Below are positions 26,901 through 36,002 of a stretch of 64,000 bases of DNA, piece by piece. The position numbers were made by a program, and so were the translations under genes. Position 1 is the first letter of the stretch. The number at the start of each line of letters is the position of its first letter. The DNA is from Acidobacteriaceae bacterium (GTDB lineage: Bacteria > Acidobacteriota > Terriglobia > Terriglobales > Acidobacteriaceae), in the NCBI GenBank assembly GCA_030038195.1, contig JASHPJ010000087.1:31857-95856 (forward strand), written 5' to 3'. The notes below the pieces were generated by a model. It searched no databases. It was not told the origin of the DNA and saw only the letters and a list, made by a program, of their open reading frames with translations.

Positions 26901-27466
26901 GAGGGCAGCTCAGTGCCGCTGGCGCCGGCTGCGCCGGTGCCGGTCTCCGTGCCCTCGCTCAGCGCGCTGGTCAGGCTCAGGTTCCCTGCCCCGTTGCCCG
27001 CCAACTGCTGGACGTACTGCTCAGTCTGCTGCTCCGCGCTCTGCTCTCCCTGCCCGCCGGCCTGCTGGGCCTGTGCGCGCTCCTGCTCGGCGGCGCGCGA
27101 GGCCAGGATGAGCTGGAAGTTCACCGTGCGGTCATGACCGGTGGCGTTGAGTACGGCCTCCTGCGAGCCGGGCGCAAAGGCGGCAAACTGCGTGCGGATG
27201 ACGTAGCGGCCATTCTGCGGGATGGTCATGGACCAGGCGCCGGTGATGTCCGTCGTGGTGGAGTAGCGCTTGCCGGTAAGCGTGTTCTGCGCGGTGACGC
27301 TGACGCCGGGCAGCGGGATGTTGCCGCTCTTGACCATGCCATGAAGCGTGCCGCCGGCGACGGATTCTGCGGCAGTTGCGGATGCGGGACCTTGCGCCAT
27401 GGCCGCCATGCCATACGCTGCAAGCATCCAAACCACGACTGCGTATCGCATGGCTCTGCGCCGCAT
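23978..27466 (-). CDS. Oar-like TonB-dependent receptor with Gly-Phe repeat
   Basis: 1,162 residues. Signal peptide (about 1-25), carboxypeptidase-regulatory-like domain (about 38-125: GMVKSGNIPLPGVSVTAQN), a Gln/Glu/Ala-rich linker (about 126-160), a GGGGF repeat (about 240-275), and then a long beta-barrel region ending in Phe (ARFRF), the usual signal for outer-membrane insertion. Family members take up or export large substrates; substrate unknown. ATG 27466 is preceded by AAGGGAG at 5 nt; a GTG two codons upstream is less likely. Confidence 0.85.
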   Translation of the reverse strand: MRRRAMRYAVVVWMLAAYGMAAMAQGPASATAAESVAGGTLHGMVKSGNIPLPGVSVTAQNTLTGKRYSTTTDITGAWSMTIPQNGRYVIRTQFAAFAPGSQEAVLNATGHDRTVNFQLILASRAAEQERAQAQQAGGQGEQSAEQQTEQYVQQLAGNGAGNLSLTSALSEGTETGTGAAGASGTELPSIAGNTDFSGDSVAITGQTGQVSPLAGVDVDRLRDQIEAYRQQNGGQMPGSGGLFGGGFGGGGFGGGGFGGGGFGGGGFGGRGGRGNFRGFNPGQPHGAIFWDGNNSIFNAQPFALLGQQQQQPSNGSNRFGITFMSAPYIPHLTKPSGKDTVFLTLSGTRQSTPYDEYAFVPTDAERQGDFSASGLPLIYDPTTLVQFSNNVIPLARIQNLPGYALLNCPTATPNCQPLIPEPNLTGASALRYNYHLLTTGQSNSTQAGIRYNRSFGANAGQFRGGRGGFGRRSQNQGLRQSINFNFNTSRSASDNVDYIPILGGKSASDSYSLQAGYTVGYHRVTSIFNTNWNRSNSHSTNFFTNTTNDIASTYGIALPSDVAVALNYGLPNIQLSEYTGLSEQQPSFSISQTISASEVLSWIHGKHNLRFGGDYRRVHRDFLAGSNATGNFVFSGLFTEDAAMDETTGSSIADLLLGLPQSSTLNASVAKSYLRDNVFDAYAMDDWRALPSFTINYGVRYEFFAPYTEKYGRLAEVATNPGEGFTTQTEVQSGAAGLPASLVYPWHKAFSPRVALAWRVPKIKQTVVRAGFGTNYTVGEYATFANDMAHQPPFTNEQTNQEANGNAASSACARSVPATCFTLASGFPAPATLGNYALDPHYGLPSVMAWNLDIQKTLPWGIVLNVGYNGTRGNHLDTLIAPRAIPTSPSTDPTICNGALCTPLNFTYEEAVSFSKFNAGTVRVNKRLSKGIALGANYQYSHSIDDAGALGSVGGVGVQDWQNVLGELGNSSLDVRHTVSGTYLYELPFGADRAWITTGAGAHILEGFSVSGQFKFATGTWLSPSYTSSVSSTACGTGGVMRPNLTGVSVTAGGGSLHQWFNPAAYSAPTNTVTPTQTFCNFFGNAPRNSILGPGTVSNTMALSKTMQLGDTRSMEVRATIDNVFNTVQYAGVGTTVNSQNFGQVTSVGAMRSFQFTARFRF

Positions 27467-27554
27467 GCACACTCCCTTGAGATGGCCTTCCTGTACTCAC
27501 ACTGACGATTGAGATGCGAGGAAGGTTTACGCGTGAGCAGATGCAGGGGCATCG

Positions 27555-27560
27555 TACACT
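27555..27560 (+). promoter_or_regulatory. -10-like element of the GNAT gene
   Basis: TACACT 5 nt before ATG 27566 and no Shine-Dalgarno: possible leaderless start. No convincing -35 element at the usual distance. Confidence 0.3.
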
Positions 27561-27565
27561 CAGAC

Positions 27566-28114
27566 ATGGACGATGGGAAAGCCGAGTGCACGAGTGCGGA
27601 TTCCGCGTTGAGGATCGAGGGGTTAGGCGCGGCGGCAGAAGAGGTGCGCGTGGCTGCGGCGCGGGAGTTGCTGCTCGAGTATGGACGATTCGTGATTGCG
27701 CAGCCGGGCGCGGCGCGATTCTGCCTCGGCTCGCTGCAGCGCGAGGCCGACGGTCTGCCGATGAGCTATGCAGACCAAGGTGGCGGCAGCCTGCTGGCGT
27801 GGCTGCGCGGCGAGCCGGTGGGATTCGTGGCGTGGCGCGCGCTTGCCCCGGGCGCGCACGTGGCAACAGACGCGTGGGAGATGAAGCGGCTTTGGGTGCG
27901 GCCTGCGGCGCGCGGACGGCGGCTGGGACGGCGGCTGACCCAGGCGGTGCTGGATCGCGCCGTGGCGGCTGGCCGGAAAGCGGTCTACCTGGACACGGCG
28001 CCGCAAGCAATGGCAAGCGCGTACCGGCTTTACTTGGAGATGGGATTCATGCCCTGCAGCCGGTACAACGACAATCCGGTGGAGGGGCTGGCATTTATGG
28101 TTAAATTCTTCTAA
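27566..28114 (+). CDS. GNAT family N-acetyltransferase
   Basis: 182 residues. The acetyl-CoA-binding motif is clear: WEMKRLWVRPAARGRRLGRRL (R-x-x-G-x-G/A variant) followed by ALYLDT-like VYLDTAPQAMASAYRLYLEMGF. It transfers an acetyl group to an unknown amine. Divergent from the Oar-like receptor. Start 27566 was chosen for the family length; an in-frame ATG at 27509 would add 19 residues without homology. Confidence 0.8.
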   Translation: MDDGKAECTSADSALRIEGLGAAAEEVRVAAARELLLEYGRFVIAQPGAARFCLGSLQREADGLPMSYADQGGGSLLAWLRGEPVGFVAWRALAPGAHVATDAWEMKRLWVRPAARGRRLGRRLTQAVLDRAVAAGRKAVYLDTAPQAMASAYRLYLEMGFMPCSRYNDNPVEGLAFMVKFF

Positions 28115-28165
28115 TTTGAGAAAACCTCCCCTCAGGCTTCCAACGTCAAAGAAGCGAGGTTAGCC

Positions 28166-28921
28166 ATGAAAAACTTGCGTGTGTTGTCTGTGTGCGCTGC
28201 TGCCCTGCTGCTGGGAGTTTTGGCCGCGAGCGTCGGCGCGCAGCAGGCCGTAACCTTCCCCAGCGGCGACTCGACCGGGCAGGGTCTGCTCTACCTGCCC
28301 AAAGGGGCGGGACCGCATCCGGCGCTGATCGTGATCCATGAGTGGTGGGGACTGAACGACTGGATCAAACAGGAAGCTGCGGGATATGCAGGCAAGGGCT
28401 ATGTGGCGCTGGCCGTGGACCTGTATCGTGGACAGGTGGCCACCACCCCGGAGCTGGCCCACGAGCTTTCGCGCGGATTGCCGCAGGACCAGGGTGTGCG
28501 CGACCTGACCTCGGCCCTGACCTGGCTCAAGACGCGCAAGGACGTGGACCCGAGGCGGATTGGCGCGGTGGGCTGGTGCATGGGCGGAGGGTTCGCGATT
28601 CAACTGGCCGTGGCCGCGCCCACGCTGAAAGCCGTCGCGGTGAATTACGGCGCGCTGCCTACCGACAAGGATGCGCTGGAGCGGATTCACGCGCAAGTGC
28701 TGGGCAACTTTGGCAGGCAGGACCGCGGCATCACGCCGGATTCGGTGCATGCCTTCGCAGCGGCGATGCAGTCGCTCGGCAAGCCGGTAGACGCGAAGAT
28801 TTATCCCGACGCGGGGCACGCCTTTGAAAATCCTAATAATACCGGCGGATATCGGCCGGCCGATGCAGCGGATGCCTTGGCGCGCGTGGACCGGTTCTTT
28901 GCGCAGACGCTGCATCCCTGA
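28166..28921 (+). CDS. Exported dienelactone hydrolase family protein
   Basis: 251 residues. Signal peptide (1-25, cut near VGAQ). Alpha/beta-hydrolase fold of the dienelactone hydrolase class with triad Cys in GWCMGGG, Asp in FGRQDRG and His in DAGHAF. The HEWWGLNDWIK segment is typical. A signal peptide is unusual for classical aromatic-degradation enzymes and fits the exported Dlh-like subgroup. Substrate unknown. Purine-rich GCGAGG precedes the ATG. Confidence 0.88.
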   Translation: MKNLRVLSVCAAALLLGVLAASVGAQQAVTFPSGDSTGQGLLYLPKGAGPHPALIVIHEWWGLNDWIKQEAAGYAGKGYVALAVDLYRGQVATTPELAHELSRGLPQDQGVRDLTSALTWLKTRKDVDPRRIGAVGWCMGGGFAIQLAVAAPTLKAVAVNYGALPTDKDALERIHAQVLGNFGRQDRGITPDSVHAFAAAMQSLGKPVDAKIYPDAGHAFENPNNTGGYRPADAADALARVDRFFAQTLHP

Positions 28922-28944
28922 GAACCCGTTTAAAAACTTGATTT

Positions 28945-28978
28945 TTGAAAGGGCACGGTTTCAGCCATGTCCTTTCAA
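28945..28978. terminator. Palindromic repeat acting as terminator of the hydrolase gene
   Basis: TTGAAAGG pairs with CCTTTCAA, with an inner CA-GG/CC-TG stem and TTTCAG loop. It belongs to the GGGCACGG family also at 49898-49917, sharing the flanking AAAAACT(T/C)GAT-TTTT module. About 25 bp after the stop codon. Confidence 0.6.
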
Positions 28979-29320
28979 GGCTCTTGCCTTGCTCTGAAGA
29001 GTTTTTAGACAGTTCCTGAAAGACGGTGCGGATCTTCTGCTGCTGCCGTCACCAGCCGCGAGGACCTGACCAGTCCCGGCTTGCGATACGCGGCAATTTT
29101 CCTCCCAGGCCGGAACGCGGGCGCAAATGGATGAATTCACAACAGTCTGTGCTCGCACTCCTTACCAGTTAGCCACATGGGTACCACTTAAGTGACAGGC
29201 GCTTGAACAAAGATGCGCTTGCATTGAGCAGCCGCACATGTTAACTCTTAAGCCAATACGTTGCTGATAGCTTCCGTGCGGGAATTTCGCTCGCTGGCAT
29301 CGGACAGGAAACGCGACGCA
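28979..29320. other. Intergenic region upstream of the XRE regulator
   Basis: No gene seen. A perfect 10-bp palindrome CACTTAAGTG (29185-29194) and a related GTTAACTCTTAAG (about 29239-29251) could be operator half-sites for the XRE regulator that starts at 29321. Confidence 0.35.
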
Positions 29321-29668
29321 ATGAAGATCGGGACCACGATTCGCGCATACCGGCTCCAGAAGGGGCTTTCACAGGGAGACATCGAGAAAAAGACGGGCCT
29401 GCTGCGCTGTTATCTCTCCCGCGTAGAGAACGGCCACACCGTGCCCTCGCTCGACACGCTCTCAAAGATCGCGCAGGCGCTGGACCTGCCGATTGCGCAG
29501 TTCTTCGCCGATGACTCGCTGGGCCGGCAGTTGAATACGCAGAAGCTCTCGGACGAGGAACTGAAGTTCCTCACCCAGATTCGCCGCTACTCCTCCAATC
29601 TCAACGAAAGCGACCGCAAGCTGCTGCTGGCGATGGTGAAGAAGTTCGCCACAACGGCTGTGCGGTAG
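29321..29668 (+). CDS. XRE-family transcriptional regulator
   Basis: 115 residues. N-terminal lambda-Cro/C1-type helix-turn-helix (about 4-60: IGTTIRAYRLQKGLSQGDIE then CYLSRVENGHTVPSLDTLSK, with the conserved SRVENG turn). A short C-terminal helical part (FADDSLGRQLN ... LLLAMVKKFA) follows. No sensor domain. Targets unknown; a palindrome lies 130 bp upstream. Start 29321 is preceded by AGGAAA at a rather long distance; the ATG at 29261 would add 20 residues without homology. Confidence 0.85.
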   Translation: MKIGTTIRAYRLQKGLSQGDIEKKTGLLRCYLSRVENGHTVPSLDTLSKIAQALDLPIAQFFADDSLGRQLNTQKLSDEELKFLTQIRRYSSNLNESDRKLLLAMVKKFATTAVR

Positions 29669-29731
29669 CGTGCGCTCCGTGCAGGCTGCATGCGGCGGTT
29701 GAACCCTTCTCCCTCTGAATCACGCAAATGC

Positions 29732-30697
29732 CTACACGTCGTTGCCGAGATGGAAAAAGGGTTCAACGCCCTTGCCTCCGGCAAGAAGCGCTCGTTCCTC
29801 GTGCGCCTCGAGTGGCTTGTAGTTCTGCGCCACGTCCATGGCCAGGCGGAAGTAGCGCTCATCGCCCGGCGGGATGGCCGCGGTGATGGGGTGTCCCAGC
29901 GTCCAGCGCAGGCCGAGTGATGCTTCTTCAGGAAATGCCGCCGGCTGATACCAGCACTTCGGCTCGGGGTGGTTCTGTTTCCGGTCATCGGGCCAGACAG
30001 TCTTGGCCATGCTTTTAAGACAAAGAATGCCCATCTGCTTTTCCTGCGCGCGCTTCAGAATCTGCAGGCCGAAGTTGGCCTGGCTCACGAGCAGCCAGTT
30101 GAGCGGAAACAGCACCGTATCGAAGTTGTAGCGGTCCATTGCGGCGAGCGCGGTCTCCACCGAGTGCACCGAGAAACCGATGTAGCGGATCTTGCCTTCT
30201 TTCTTGGCCGCTTCCATGGTTTCGATCGCGCCGCCGGGCCCCAATACCTTGTCCAGGTCAGTCATCTTGGTGAGCGCATGGAACTGGTACAGATCGACGT
30301 GATCGGTCTGGAGCAGCTTGAGCGACTGCTCGAGCTGGGCACGCGAGTCGTCTTTCATGCGCCCTTCGGTCTTGCACGCCAGAAAACAGTTCTTCCGGTA
30401 GGGAGCCAGCGCCGGGCCGAGCCGCTCCTGGGCGTTGCCGTAGCTGGGTGCGATGTCGAAGTAGTTGATGCCACGATCCACGGCCTCAGCCACGATGTTG
30501 GCGGCCGCATTCGGAGCTTCATTCATCACGACGATGCCGCCGAAGCCGATGATCGATAAGCGTTCGCCGGTTTTGCCCAGCGCGCGGCGGGCGATGGGCT
30601 GCGTGCGCGCAGTGGCCGAAGCAGACGCGCGCAGATTGCCAGTTGAAGCCACGGCGGCAGTGATGGCGGCTTGTTTGAGGAAATCGCGGCGTTCCAT
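29732..30697 (-). CDS. Tat-exported aldo/keto reductase
   Basis: 321 residues. Twin-arginine signal MERRDFLKQAAITAA, then an aldo/keto reductase barrel with Asp and Tyr in YFDIAPSYG, Lys in ACKTEGR and His in YQFHALT, the full catalytic tetrad. It reduces aldehydes or ketones with NADPH in other members; export of a cofactor-bound reductase by Tat is plausible but the substrate is unknown. GGAGG 5 nt before ATG 30697 fixes the start. Confidence 0.88.
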   Translation of the reverse strand: MERRDFLKQAAITAAVASTGNLRASASATARTQPIARRALGKTGERLSIIGFGGIVVMNEAPNAAANIVAEAVDRGINYFDIAPSYGNAQERLGPALAPYRKNCFLACKTEGRMKDDSRAQLEQSLKLLQTDHVDLYQFHALTKMTDLDKVLGPGGAIETMEAAKKEGKIRYIGFSVHSVETALAAMDRYNFDTVLFPLNWLLVSQANFGLQILKRAQEKQMGILCLKSMAKTVWPDDRKQNHPEPKCWYQPAAFPEEASLGLRWTLGHPITAAIPPGDERYFRLAMDVAQNYKPLEAHEERALLAGGKGVEPFFHLGNDV

Positions 30698-30778
30698 TAA
30701 GCCCTCCGGGAGCATGGAATTCAGGCAATTCCATTACGCAGGTATTTTTGCACAAGTTGCGAGCCGGAAGCGGGTGAG

Positions 30779-31675
30779 TCAGTTCTGCGACGACAACCTG
30801 ACCAGGAAAAATCCAAATAGCACCAGCAGCCCGGCCAGCACTGCAACTGCGACGCGCAGGCGCAGGTGAAATGTGGAGCGCGAGGAGCCGATGCGCGGCA
30901 CCATGGGCGCAGCGAAGAGCAGCCCGGTGCCAAAGCCGCCCAGGTGCGCGGAGTTGTCCACGTAGACGCCGGTGAACCCGGCGCCGAAGTTCACTGAGAA
31001 GCCGATGACCAGGTTGATCACCGCAAAATAAATGACTGATTTGCGCAGTCTTTTGAGTTCCTGCGGCGGCACCGGCAGACGTTTTGACTTGAGCAGAATG
31101 ATGAGCGCTCCGGCAATGCCGAAGACCGCGCCTGACGCCCCGGCGCCGGCCTGGTAGAAGATGGCGCCGGAGGGATCGTGAATGGGATTCATCCAACTGT
31201 AGAAGGTCGAAAGCAGATTACCCGCTGCGCCGGTGAGAATGTACACGGCAAAAAGGCCGGCTGAGCCCATCAGCGGCTCGGCCAGCAGGCCAAGGTTCCA
31301 CAGGCACCACATGTTGGTGGCCAGGTGAATAATGCCCACGTGGACGAACATGGCAGTGACAATGCGCCACCACTCGCCATAGATCAGCACATTGCCCGCA
31401 TTGTTTGCACCCCAGTGCATGAGCTGGTCGACGTTGGGCATCCAGGGGCTGATGCCCCGCGAGACCATGGCTAGATAGACGGCGCAGTTGATGCCTACCA
31501 GCAGATAGGTGGCCGGCGCAGCGGCCCACAGCGGACGCCGGCGCGCGGGCGGCGGCGCGTAGACGTGTGGCATCACGTAGCCGCCATGCGGGGGCAGAAT
31601 CTCCGGCTCGGCCTCAGGGCCGGCGCCCGGCGATTTTTGTCCGTGGGGTGGAGAGACGGGGGGATAACTTCCCAT
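30779..31675 (-). CDS. Rhomboid family intramembrane serine protease
   Basis: 298 residues. A proline-rich cytosolic N-terminus of about 50 residues, then six or seven membrane helices. The WWRIVTAMFVHVGIIHLATNMW loop/helix, catalytic Ser in GASGAVFG and catalytic His in NSAHLGGFGTG are the rhomboid hallmarks. It cleaves membrane proteins within the bilayer. The start at 31675 begins the conserved region; the open frame continues upstream only as antisense of purH. Confidence 0.92.
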   Translation of the reverse strand: MGSYPPVSPPHGQKSPGAGPEAEPEILPPHGGYVMPHVYAPPPARRRPLWAAAPATYLLVGINCAVYLAMVSRGISPWMPNVDQLMHWGANNAGNVLIYGEWWRIVTAMFVHVGIIHLATNMWCLWNLGLLAEPLMGSAGLFAVYILTGAAGNLLSTFYSWMNPIHDPSGAIFYQAGAGASGAVFGIAGALIILLKSKRLPVPPQELKRLRKSVIYFAVINLVIGFSVNFGAGFTGVYVDNSAHLGGFGTGLLFAAPMVPRIGSSRSTFHLRLRVAVAVLAGLLVLFGFFLVRLSSQN

Positions 31676-31828
31676 ATCTTCAACTGTAATGCATTTTGCG
31701 CCGCGCGGATTGTGCAAGCCGGCGCAGGGCGCAATGGCCATGCGGCGCGAGGTTGTAGTCTGGTGGTTGGACGCGGGCCACGAACGCCCGACGGCCCATA
31801 AGACGAAATTTTCAAGAGGAGCAGGCGG

Positions 31829-33454
31829 GTGGAGCAGGTAAACGGCGAAAAGAAGATTCGGCGCGCATTGCTGAGCGTGACCGACAAGACCGGACTGGTG
31901 GAGTTTGCGCAGGCGCTGGCAGGCCATGGCGTGGAGCTGATCTCGACGGGCGGAACGGCGCGGGCACTGCGTGACGCGGGACTTTTGGTCAAGGACATCA
32001 GCGAGCTGACGGGTTTTCCCGAGATGCTGGACGGGCGGGTAAAAACGCTGCATCCGCGCGTGCACGGCGGGCTGCTCTATATCCGCGGCAACCAGGAGCA
32101 CGAGGCAGCCGTGGCCGCGCACGGAATCGCGCCCATCGACATGGTGGTGGTGAATCTCTACGCATTCGAGAAGACGGCGGCTCAAATACCCCAACGGCAT
32201 GGACCCGCCGCCGGGGACCCCGTGCAGCCCGGCGTGGCGTTCGGGCATTTGATCGAGAACATCGACATCGGCGGGCCGTCGATGGTGCGGTCGGCGGCGA
32301 AGAACTTTGAAGATGTGGCGATTGTGACGCGGGTAAGCGATTATCCGGCGCTGACGGAAGAGTTGAAGGCTGCCGGCGGCGCGCTCAGCCGGGCGACGCG
32401 GTGGCGGCTGGCGAAGCAGGCCTTTGCGCTTACAGCAGCCTACGATGCGGCGATTGCCGGCACACTTGAGCGCATTGCCGAAGCCCCGGCCCCGGATGCG
32501 CCTGCGGCTCTCGACACTGCGGCGCTGCCCTCGACACTGCGCATCAACTTTCCGTTGGCGCAGGTGCTGCGGTACGGCGAGAATCCGCACCAGCACGCGG
32601 CGCTTTATGCAGACGGCACAGGACTGGGCATTGCGGGCGCGAAGCAGTTGCAGGGCAAGGAGCTGAGCTTCAACAACCTGGTGGACCTAGACGCCTGCTG
32701 GGAGCTGGCGCAGGAGTTCGAGGAGCCGGCGGTCATGATCGTAAAACACACGAACCCCTGCGGCGCGGCGACGGGCGCGACGGTGCTGGAGGCGTACAGG
32801 AAGGCGCTGGAGTGCGATCCGGTGTCAGCCTTCGGCGGGGTGATCGGCATCAACCGCGAGGTGGACGGCGCGGCGGCCGAGGAGATTGCCAAGCTGTTTG
32901 TGGAGGCAATTGCGGCGCCTGGTTTTACCGCCGCGGCACAGGAGCGGTTCGCGGCCAAGAAAAATCTGCGGCTGGTGGAGGTGCAGGCCGCGCCGTCAAA
33001 GCCGGTGGTAAAGCAGATTTCAGGCGGATTGCTGCTGCAGGACGCGGATACCGGGCGCGTGAACGAGTCGGAGCTGAAGGTGGTCACCTGGCGTCCGCCG
33101 ACGGCTGAAGAGCTGCGTAGCCTGCTGTTTGCGTGGCGCGTCTGCAAGCACGTGAAATCGAACGCCATTGTCTACGCGCGCGACGGACAGACGCTGGGCA
33201 TGGGCGCCGGACAGATGAGTCGCGTGGATGCGGCGCGGTTCGGCGCGATGAAAGCGGTGCTGCCGCTCACCGGGTGCGTGGCCGCATCGGACGCGTTCTT
33301 CCCATTTCCCGATGGTCTTGAGACGGTGGTCGGAGCCGGAGCGACGGCAGTGATCCAGCCGGGCGGATCGGTGAAGGATCAGGATGTAATCGCGGCGGCG
33401 GACCGGCTGGGCATCGCCATGGTGTTTACGGGGATGCGGCACTTCCGGCACTGA
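31829..33454 (+). CDS. purH: Bifunctional AICAR transformylase/IMP cyclohydrolase
   Basis: 541 residues; last two steps of IMP synthesis. N-terminal MGS-like cyclohydrolase domain ([41 protein letters not shown]) and C-terminal transformylase domain ([25 protein letters not shown] with the catalytic Lys-His, [20 protein letters not shown]). The start is GTG with GAGGAG 8 nt upstream. A run of about 15 extra residues ([13 protein letters not shown] region) interrupts the usual link before [17 protein letters not shown]. Confidence 0.97.
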   Translation: MEQVNGEKKIRRALLSVTDKTGLVEFAQALAGHGVELISTGGTARALRDAGLLVKDISELTGFPEMLDGRVKTLHPRVHGGLLYIRGNQEHEAAVAAHGIAPIDMVVVNLYAFEKTAAQIPQRHGPAAGDPVQPGVAFGHLIENIDIGGPSMVRSAAKNFEDVAIVTRVSDYPALTEELKAAGGALSRATRWRLAKQAFALTAAYDAAIAGTLERIAEAPAPDAPAALDTAALPSTLRINFPLAQVLRYGENPHQHAALYADGTGLGIAGAKQLQGKELSFNNLVDLDACWELAQEFEEPAVMIVKHTNPCGAATGATVLEAYRKALECDPVSAFGGVIGINREVDGAAAEEIAKLFVEAIAAPGFTAAAQERFAAKKNLRLVEVQAAPSKPVVKQISGGLLLQDADTGRVNESELKVVTWRPPTAEELRSLLFAWRVCKHVKSNAIVYARDGQTLGMGAGQMSRVDAARFGAMKAVLPLTGCVAASDAFFPFPDGLETVVGAGATAVIQPGGSVKDQDVIAAADRLGIAMVFTGMRHFRH

Positions 33455-33675
33455 GAGATGAGCCTCCAGGGCGTGCCGTTTGAGAGACGGACCGCGCTGG
33501 TAACCGGCATGCGCAGGAAAATCGTGCAACCGGCCGCGCGTTTGCGACGAATGGCGCGTAAAATCGTCTTTACAGGTAGGCGGAGCTGCGTGGTCCGGCT
33601 GCCTGCGCCGCCTGTCGGGCTGGAGGGGAGGATTTCTACCGTCCATTGCGCCGAAGAGGGTGTGGAATTTCCCGC

Positions 33676-35847
33676 ATGATGATCAAGAAAACCGAATTGC
33701 CGACCTGCTGGCTTAAGTTCGCCGCCACTCTGCTGGTTTTTCTACCGGTGCCGCTGTTGTGCGCGCAAAGTTCGCCGGCGGGCTCAACCGCGGCAAAAAG
33801 CCAGGCTCCGCCGGCGGCTACGGCCACAGCCACCAAGGCGGCAACGGCTGCGAGCACGGCACAGCTTCCGAACCGCGCCCAGGCTTACTATCACCTGGCG
33901 CTGGCGGCTACCTACGAGGACGACGCCATGTCCGAGGGCCGGCCCGAGGACGTGACCCACGCCATCGAGGAGTACAAGCTGGCGCTGGATGCCGATCCCA
34001 ACTCGGCTGAGCTGGCTGATGCGCTGGCCGACCTCTACTTCCGTACCGGCAGCGTGCGCCAGGCCGAAACGACGGCGCGGACGCTGCTCAAGACCTCGCC
34101 CAATGACATCGACGCGCACAAGCTGCTGGGCCGCATTTATCTGCGCCAACTGGGCGAGGCGGAGAACAGCGTTTCTTCTTCCTCGCCGGCCGGCAACGTG
34201 CTGGACCAGGCGATCGCCGAGTTCGAGAAGATCGTTGCGCTGCAGCCCACGAGCGTGGAAGACCGCATGGTGCTTGGCCAGCTCTACACGGTGAAGCACC
34301 AGCCCGACAAGGCTGAGGCGGAGTTCAAGTCGGCGCAGGCTATCGCGCCGGAATCGGAAGACGTGGTGCTGAACCTGGCCCGGCTCTACGCCGAAAGCGG
34401 CGACATCAATAAGTCAGTGCAAGTGATTGAGGCGGTTCCGGAGTCGGACCGCACGCCCAAGATGGAGTTCACGCTGGGCGCGGCCTACGAACAGCTCAAG
34501 AAGCCGAAGGATGCGATTGCCGCCTACCAGCGCGCAGAAGACCTGGAGCCCGGCGATCCGCGCACCATCGATGCGCTGGCGCAGGCGCTCTACAACAACG
34601 ATCAGTTTGACCAGGCTCTCAAGCAGTATCAGGAGCTGGCTGAAGCTGACCCGGAGAACAATGAGCCGCTGATCCGGATTGCGGAGATTCAGCGCCGGCA
34701 GGGCAAGTATGAAGACGCGCTGAATACGATCGAAAAAGCGCTGAAGATCGATTCGACGTCGCTCGAAGCCGGCTACAACCAGGGGCTGCTGCTGGATGTG
34801 CTGGGCCGTTTTGACGAGGCTGCGCAGGCTTACCAGAAGATGGTGGACCTGACTTCACACGCCAACGGTGCCTATACCGACGAGGAGAAAAATAACCGCA
34901 GCATCTTTCTTGAGCGGCTGGGCGCAGTCTATCTCGAGCAGAACAAGATCGACCAGGCTATCACCGCCTACCAGAAGATGATCGAGCTGGGCGGCGACAA
35001 CGCAGTGCGCGGTTACCAGGGCGAAGTGGACGCGTACCAGACCGCCAAGCAGTTCGACAAGGCGATTGAGGTTTCGCAGAAAGCCGTCGAGGCCAATCCC
35101 AAGAACCGCGACCTGAAGCTGATGCTGGCCGGGGAGCTGGCCGACCAGGGCAAGGCGGACGAAGCGCTGGCCATGGCCAAGGGACTGCTGAACGGCTCGG
35201 CGGACAACGACCGCACCGTGTGGTTTGCGATCGGTCAGATCAACATCCGGCTGAAGCGCTGGAAGGATGCCGAGGACGCCTTCAACAAGGCTGAGCCGCT
35301 GGCGACGAAGAAGGACGATCGCACTTACCTGTTCTTCCTCCGCGGCGAGCTGGCTGACCGCGAAAAGCACATGGACCAGGCCGAGCAGTTCTTCCGCCAG
35401 GCGCTGGATCTGGATCCGGCCAACGCCATGACGCTGAACTACCTTGGCTACATGCTGGCCGACAAGGGAGTCAGGCTGCCGGAGGCGCTCAAGCTGATTC
35501 GCCAGGCCGTGGACATCGAGCCGATGAATGGCGCGTATCTTGATTCGCTGGGATGGGTCTACTTCAAGCTGGGCGAGTATGAACTGGCCGAGGACAACCT
35601 GCGCCAGGCCGTGCAGCGCGACCAGACCGATCCCACGGTCCACGAGCACCTGGGCGATCTCTATGAGAAGACCGGACGCATCCGGCTTGCGGCTGCGCAG
35701 TGGGAACTGTCGCTGGCGGAGTTTGCTAAGTCCTCGCCGGCTGACATTGATCCCGGCGACGTGAGCAAGGTACAGAAGAAGCTCGAAAGCGCGCGGGTGC
35801 GGCTGGCCAAGGAAGAGAGCGCGATCGGGCAGCCCAAACCGGAGTAG
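33676..35847 (+). CDS. Exported tetratricopeptide-repeat protein
   Basis: 723 residues. Signal sequence (about 1-31), an Ala/Thr-rich linker, then about 14-16 TPR units across residues 55-700 (for example [12 protein letters not shown] PDKAEAEFKSAQAIAPES and AEDNLRQAVQRDQTDPTVHEHLGDLYEKTGR). No catalytic domain. Probably a periplasmic or outer-membrane scaffold. It is separated from purH by 221 bp that hold no other gene. A strong terminator follows. Confidence 0.85.
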   Translation: MMIKKTELPTCWLKFAATLLVFLPVPLLCAQSSPAGSTAAKSQAPPAATATATKAATAASTAQLPNRAQAYYHLALAATYEDDAMSEGRPEDVTHAIEEYKLALDADPNSAELADALADLYFRTGSVRQAETTARTLLKTSPNDIDAHKLLGRIYLRQLGEAENSVSSSSPAGNVLDQAIAEFEKIVALQPTSVEDRMVLGQLYTVKHQPDKAEAEFKSAQAIAPESEDVVLNLARLYAESGDINKSVQVIEAVPESDRTPKMEFTLGAAYEQLKKPKDAIAAYQRAEDLEPGDPRTIDALAQALYNNDQFDQALKQYQELAEADPENNEPLIRIAEIQRRQGKYEDALNTIEKALKIDSTSLEAGYNQGLLLDVLGRFDEAAQAYQKMVDLTSHANGAYTDEEKNNRSIFLERLGAVYLEQNKIDQAITAYQKMIELGGDNAVRGYQGEVDAYQTAKQFDKAIEVSQKAVEANPKNRDLKLMLAGELADQGKADEALAMAKGLLNGSADNDRTVWFAIGQINIRLKRWKDAEDAFNKAEPLATKKDDRTYLFFLRGELADREKHMDQAEQFFRQALDLDPANAMTLNYLGYMLADKGVRLPEALKLIRQAVDIEPMNGAYLDSLGWVYFKLGEYELAEDNLRQAVQRDQTDPTVHEHLGDLYEKTGRIRLAAAQWELSLAEFAKSSPADIDPGDVSKVQKKLESARVRLAKEESAIGQPKPE

Positions 35848-35885
35848 TCAGCGCACTCTTCACCAATCCAGGCAATCCGAGTGGC

Positions 35886-35916
35886 GGCCCTCCATGAACC
35901 GGAGGGCCGTTCTTTT
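35886..35916 (+). terminator. Intrinsic terminator of the TPR gene
   Basis: GGCCCTCC (35886-35893), 7-nt loop, GGAGGGCC (35901-35908), then GTTCTTTT. Perfect 8-bp GC stem with T-tract. Confidence 0.88.
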
Positions 35917-36002
35917 GTGCACACAGGCAGGCCGTTATCTGCGATATAACCAGACGTGGACGTGGCAATGCTCCATGGGGTGGAAGTGCATCCATATTCG
36001 AG

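Noticed and set aside
25097..27505. An 802-residue plus-strand open frame.
   Set aside because: Antisense shadow of the Oar-like receptor; its composition is that of reverse-complement GC-rich coding DNA.
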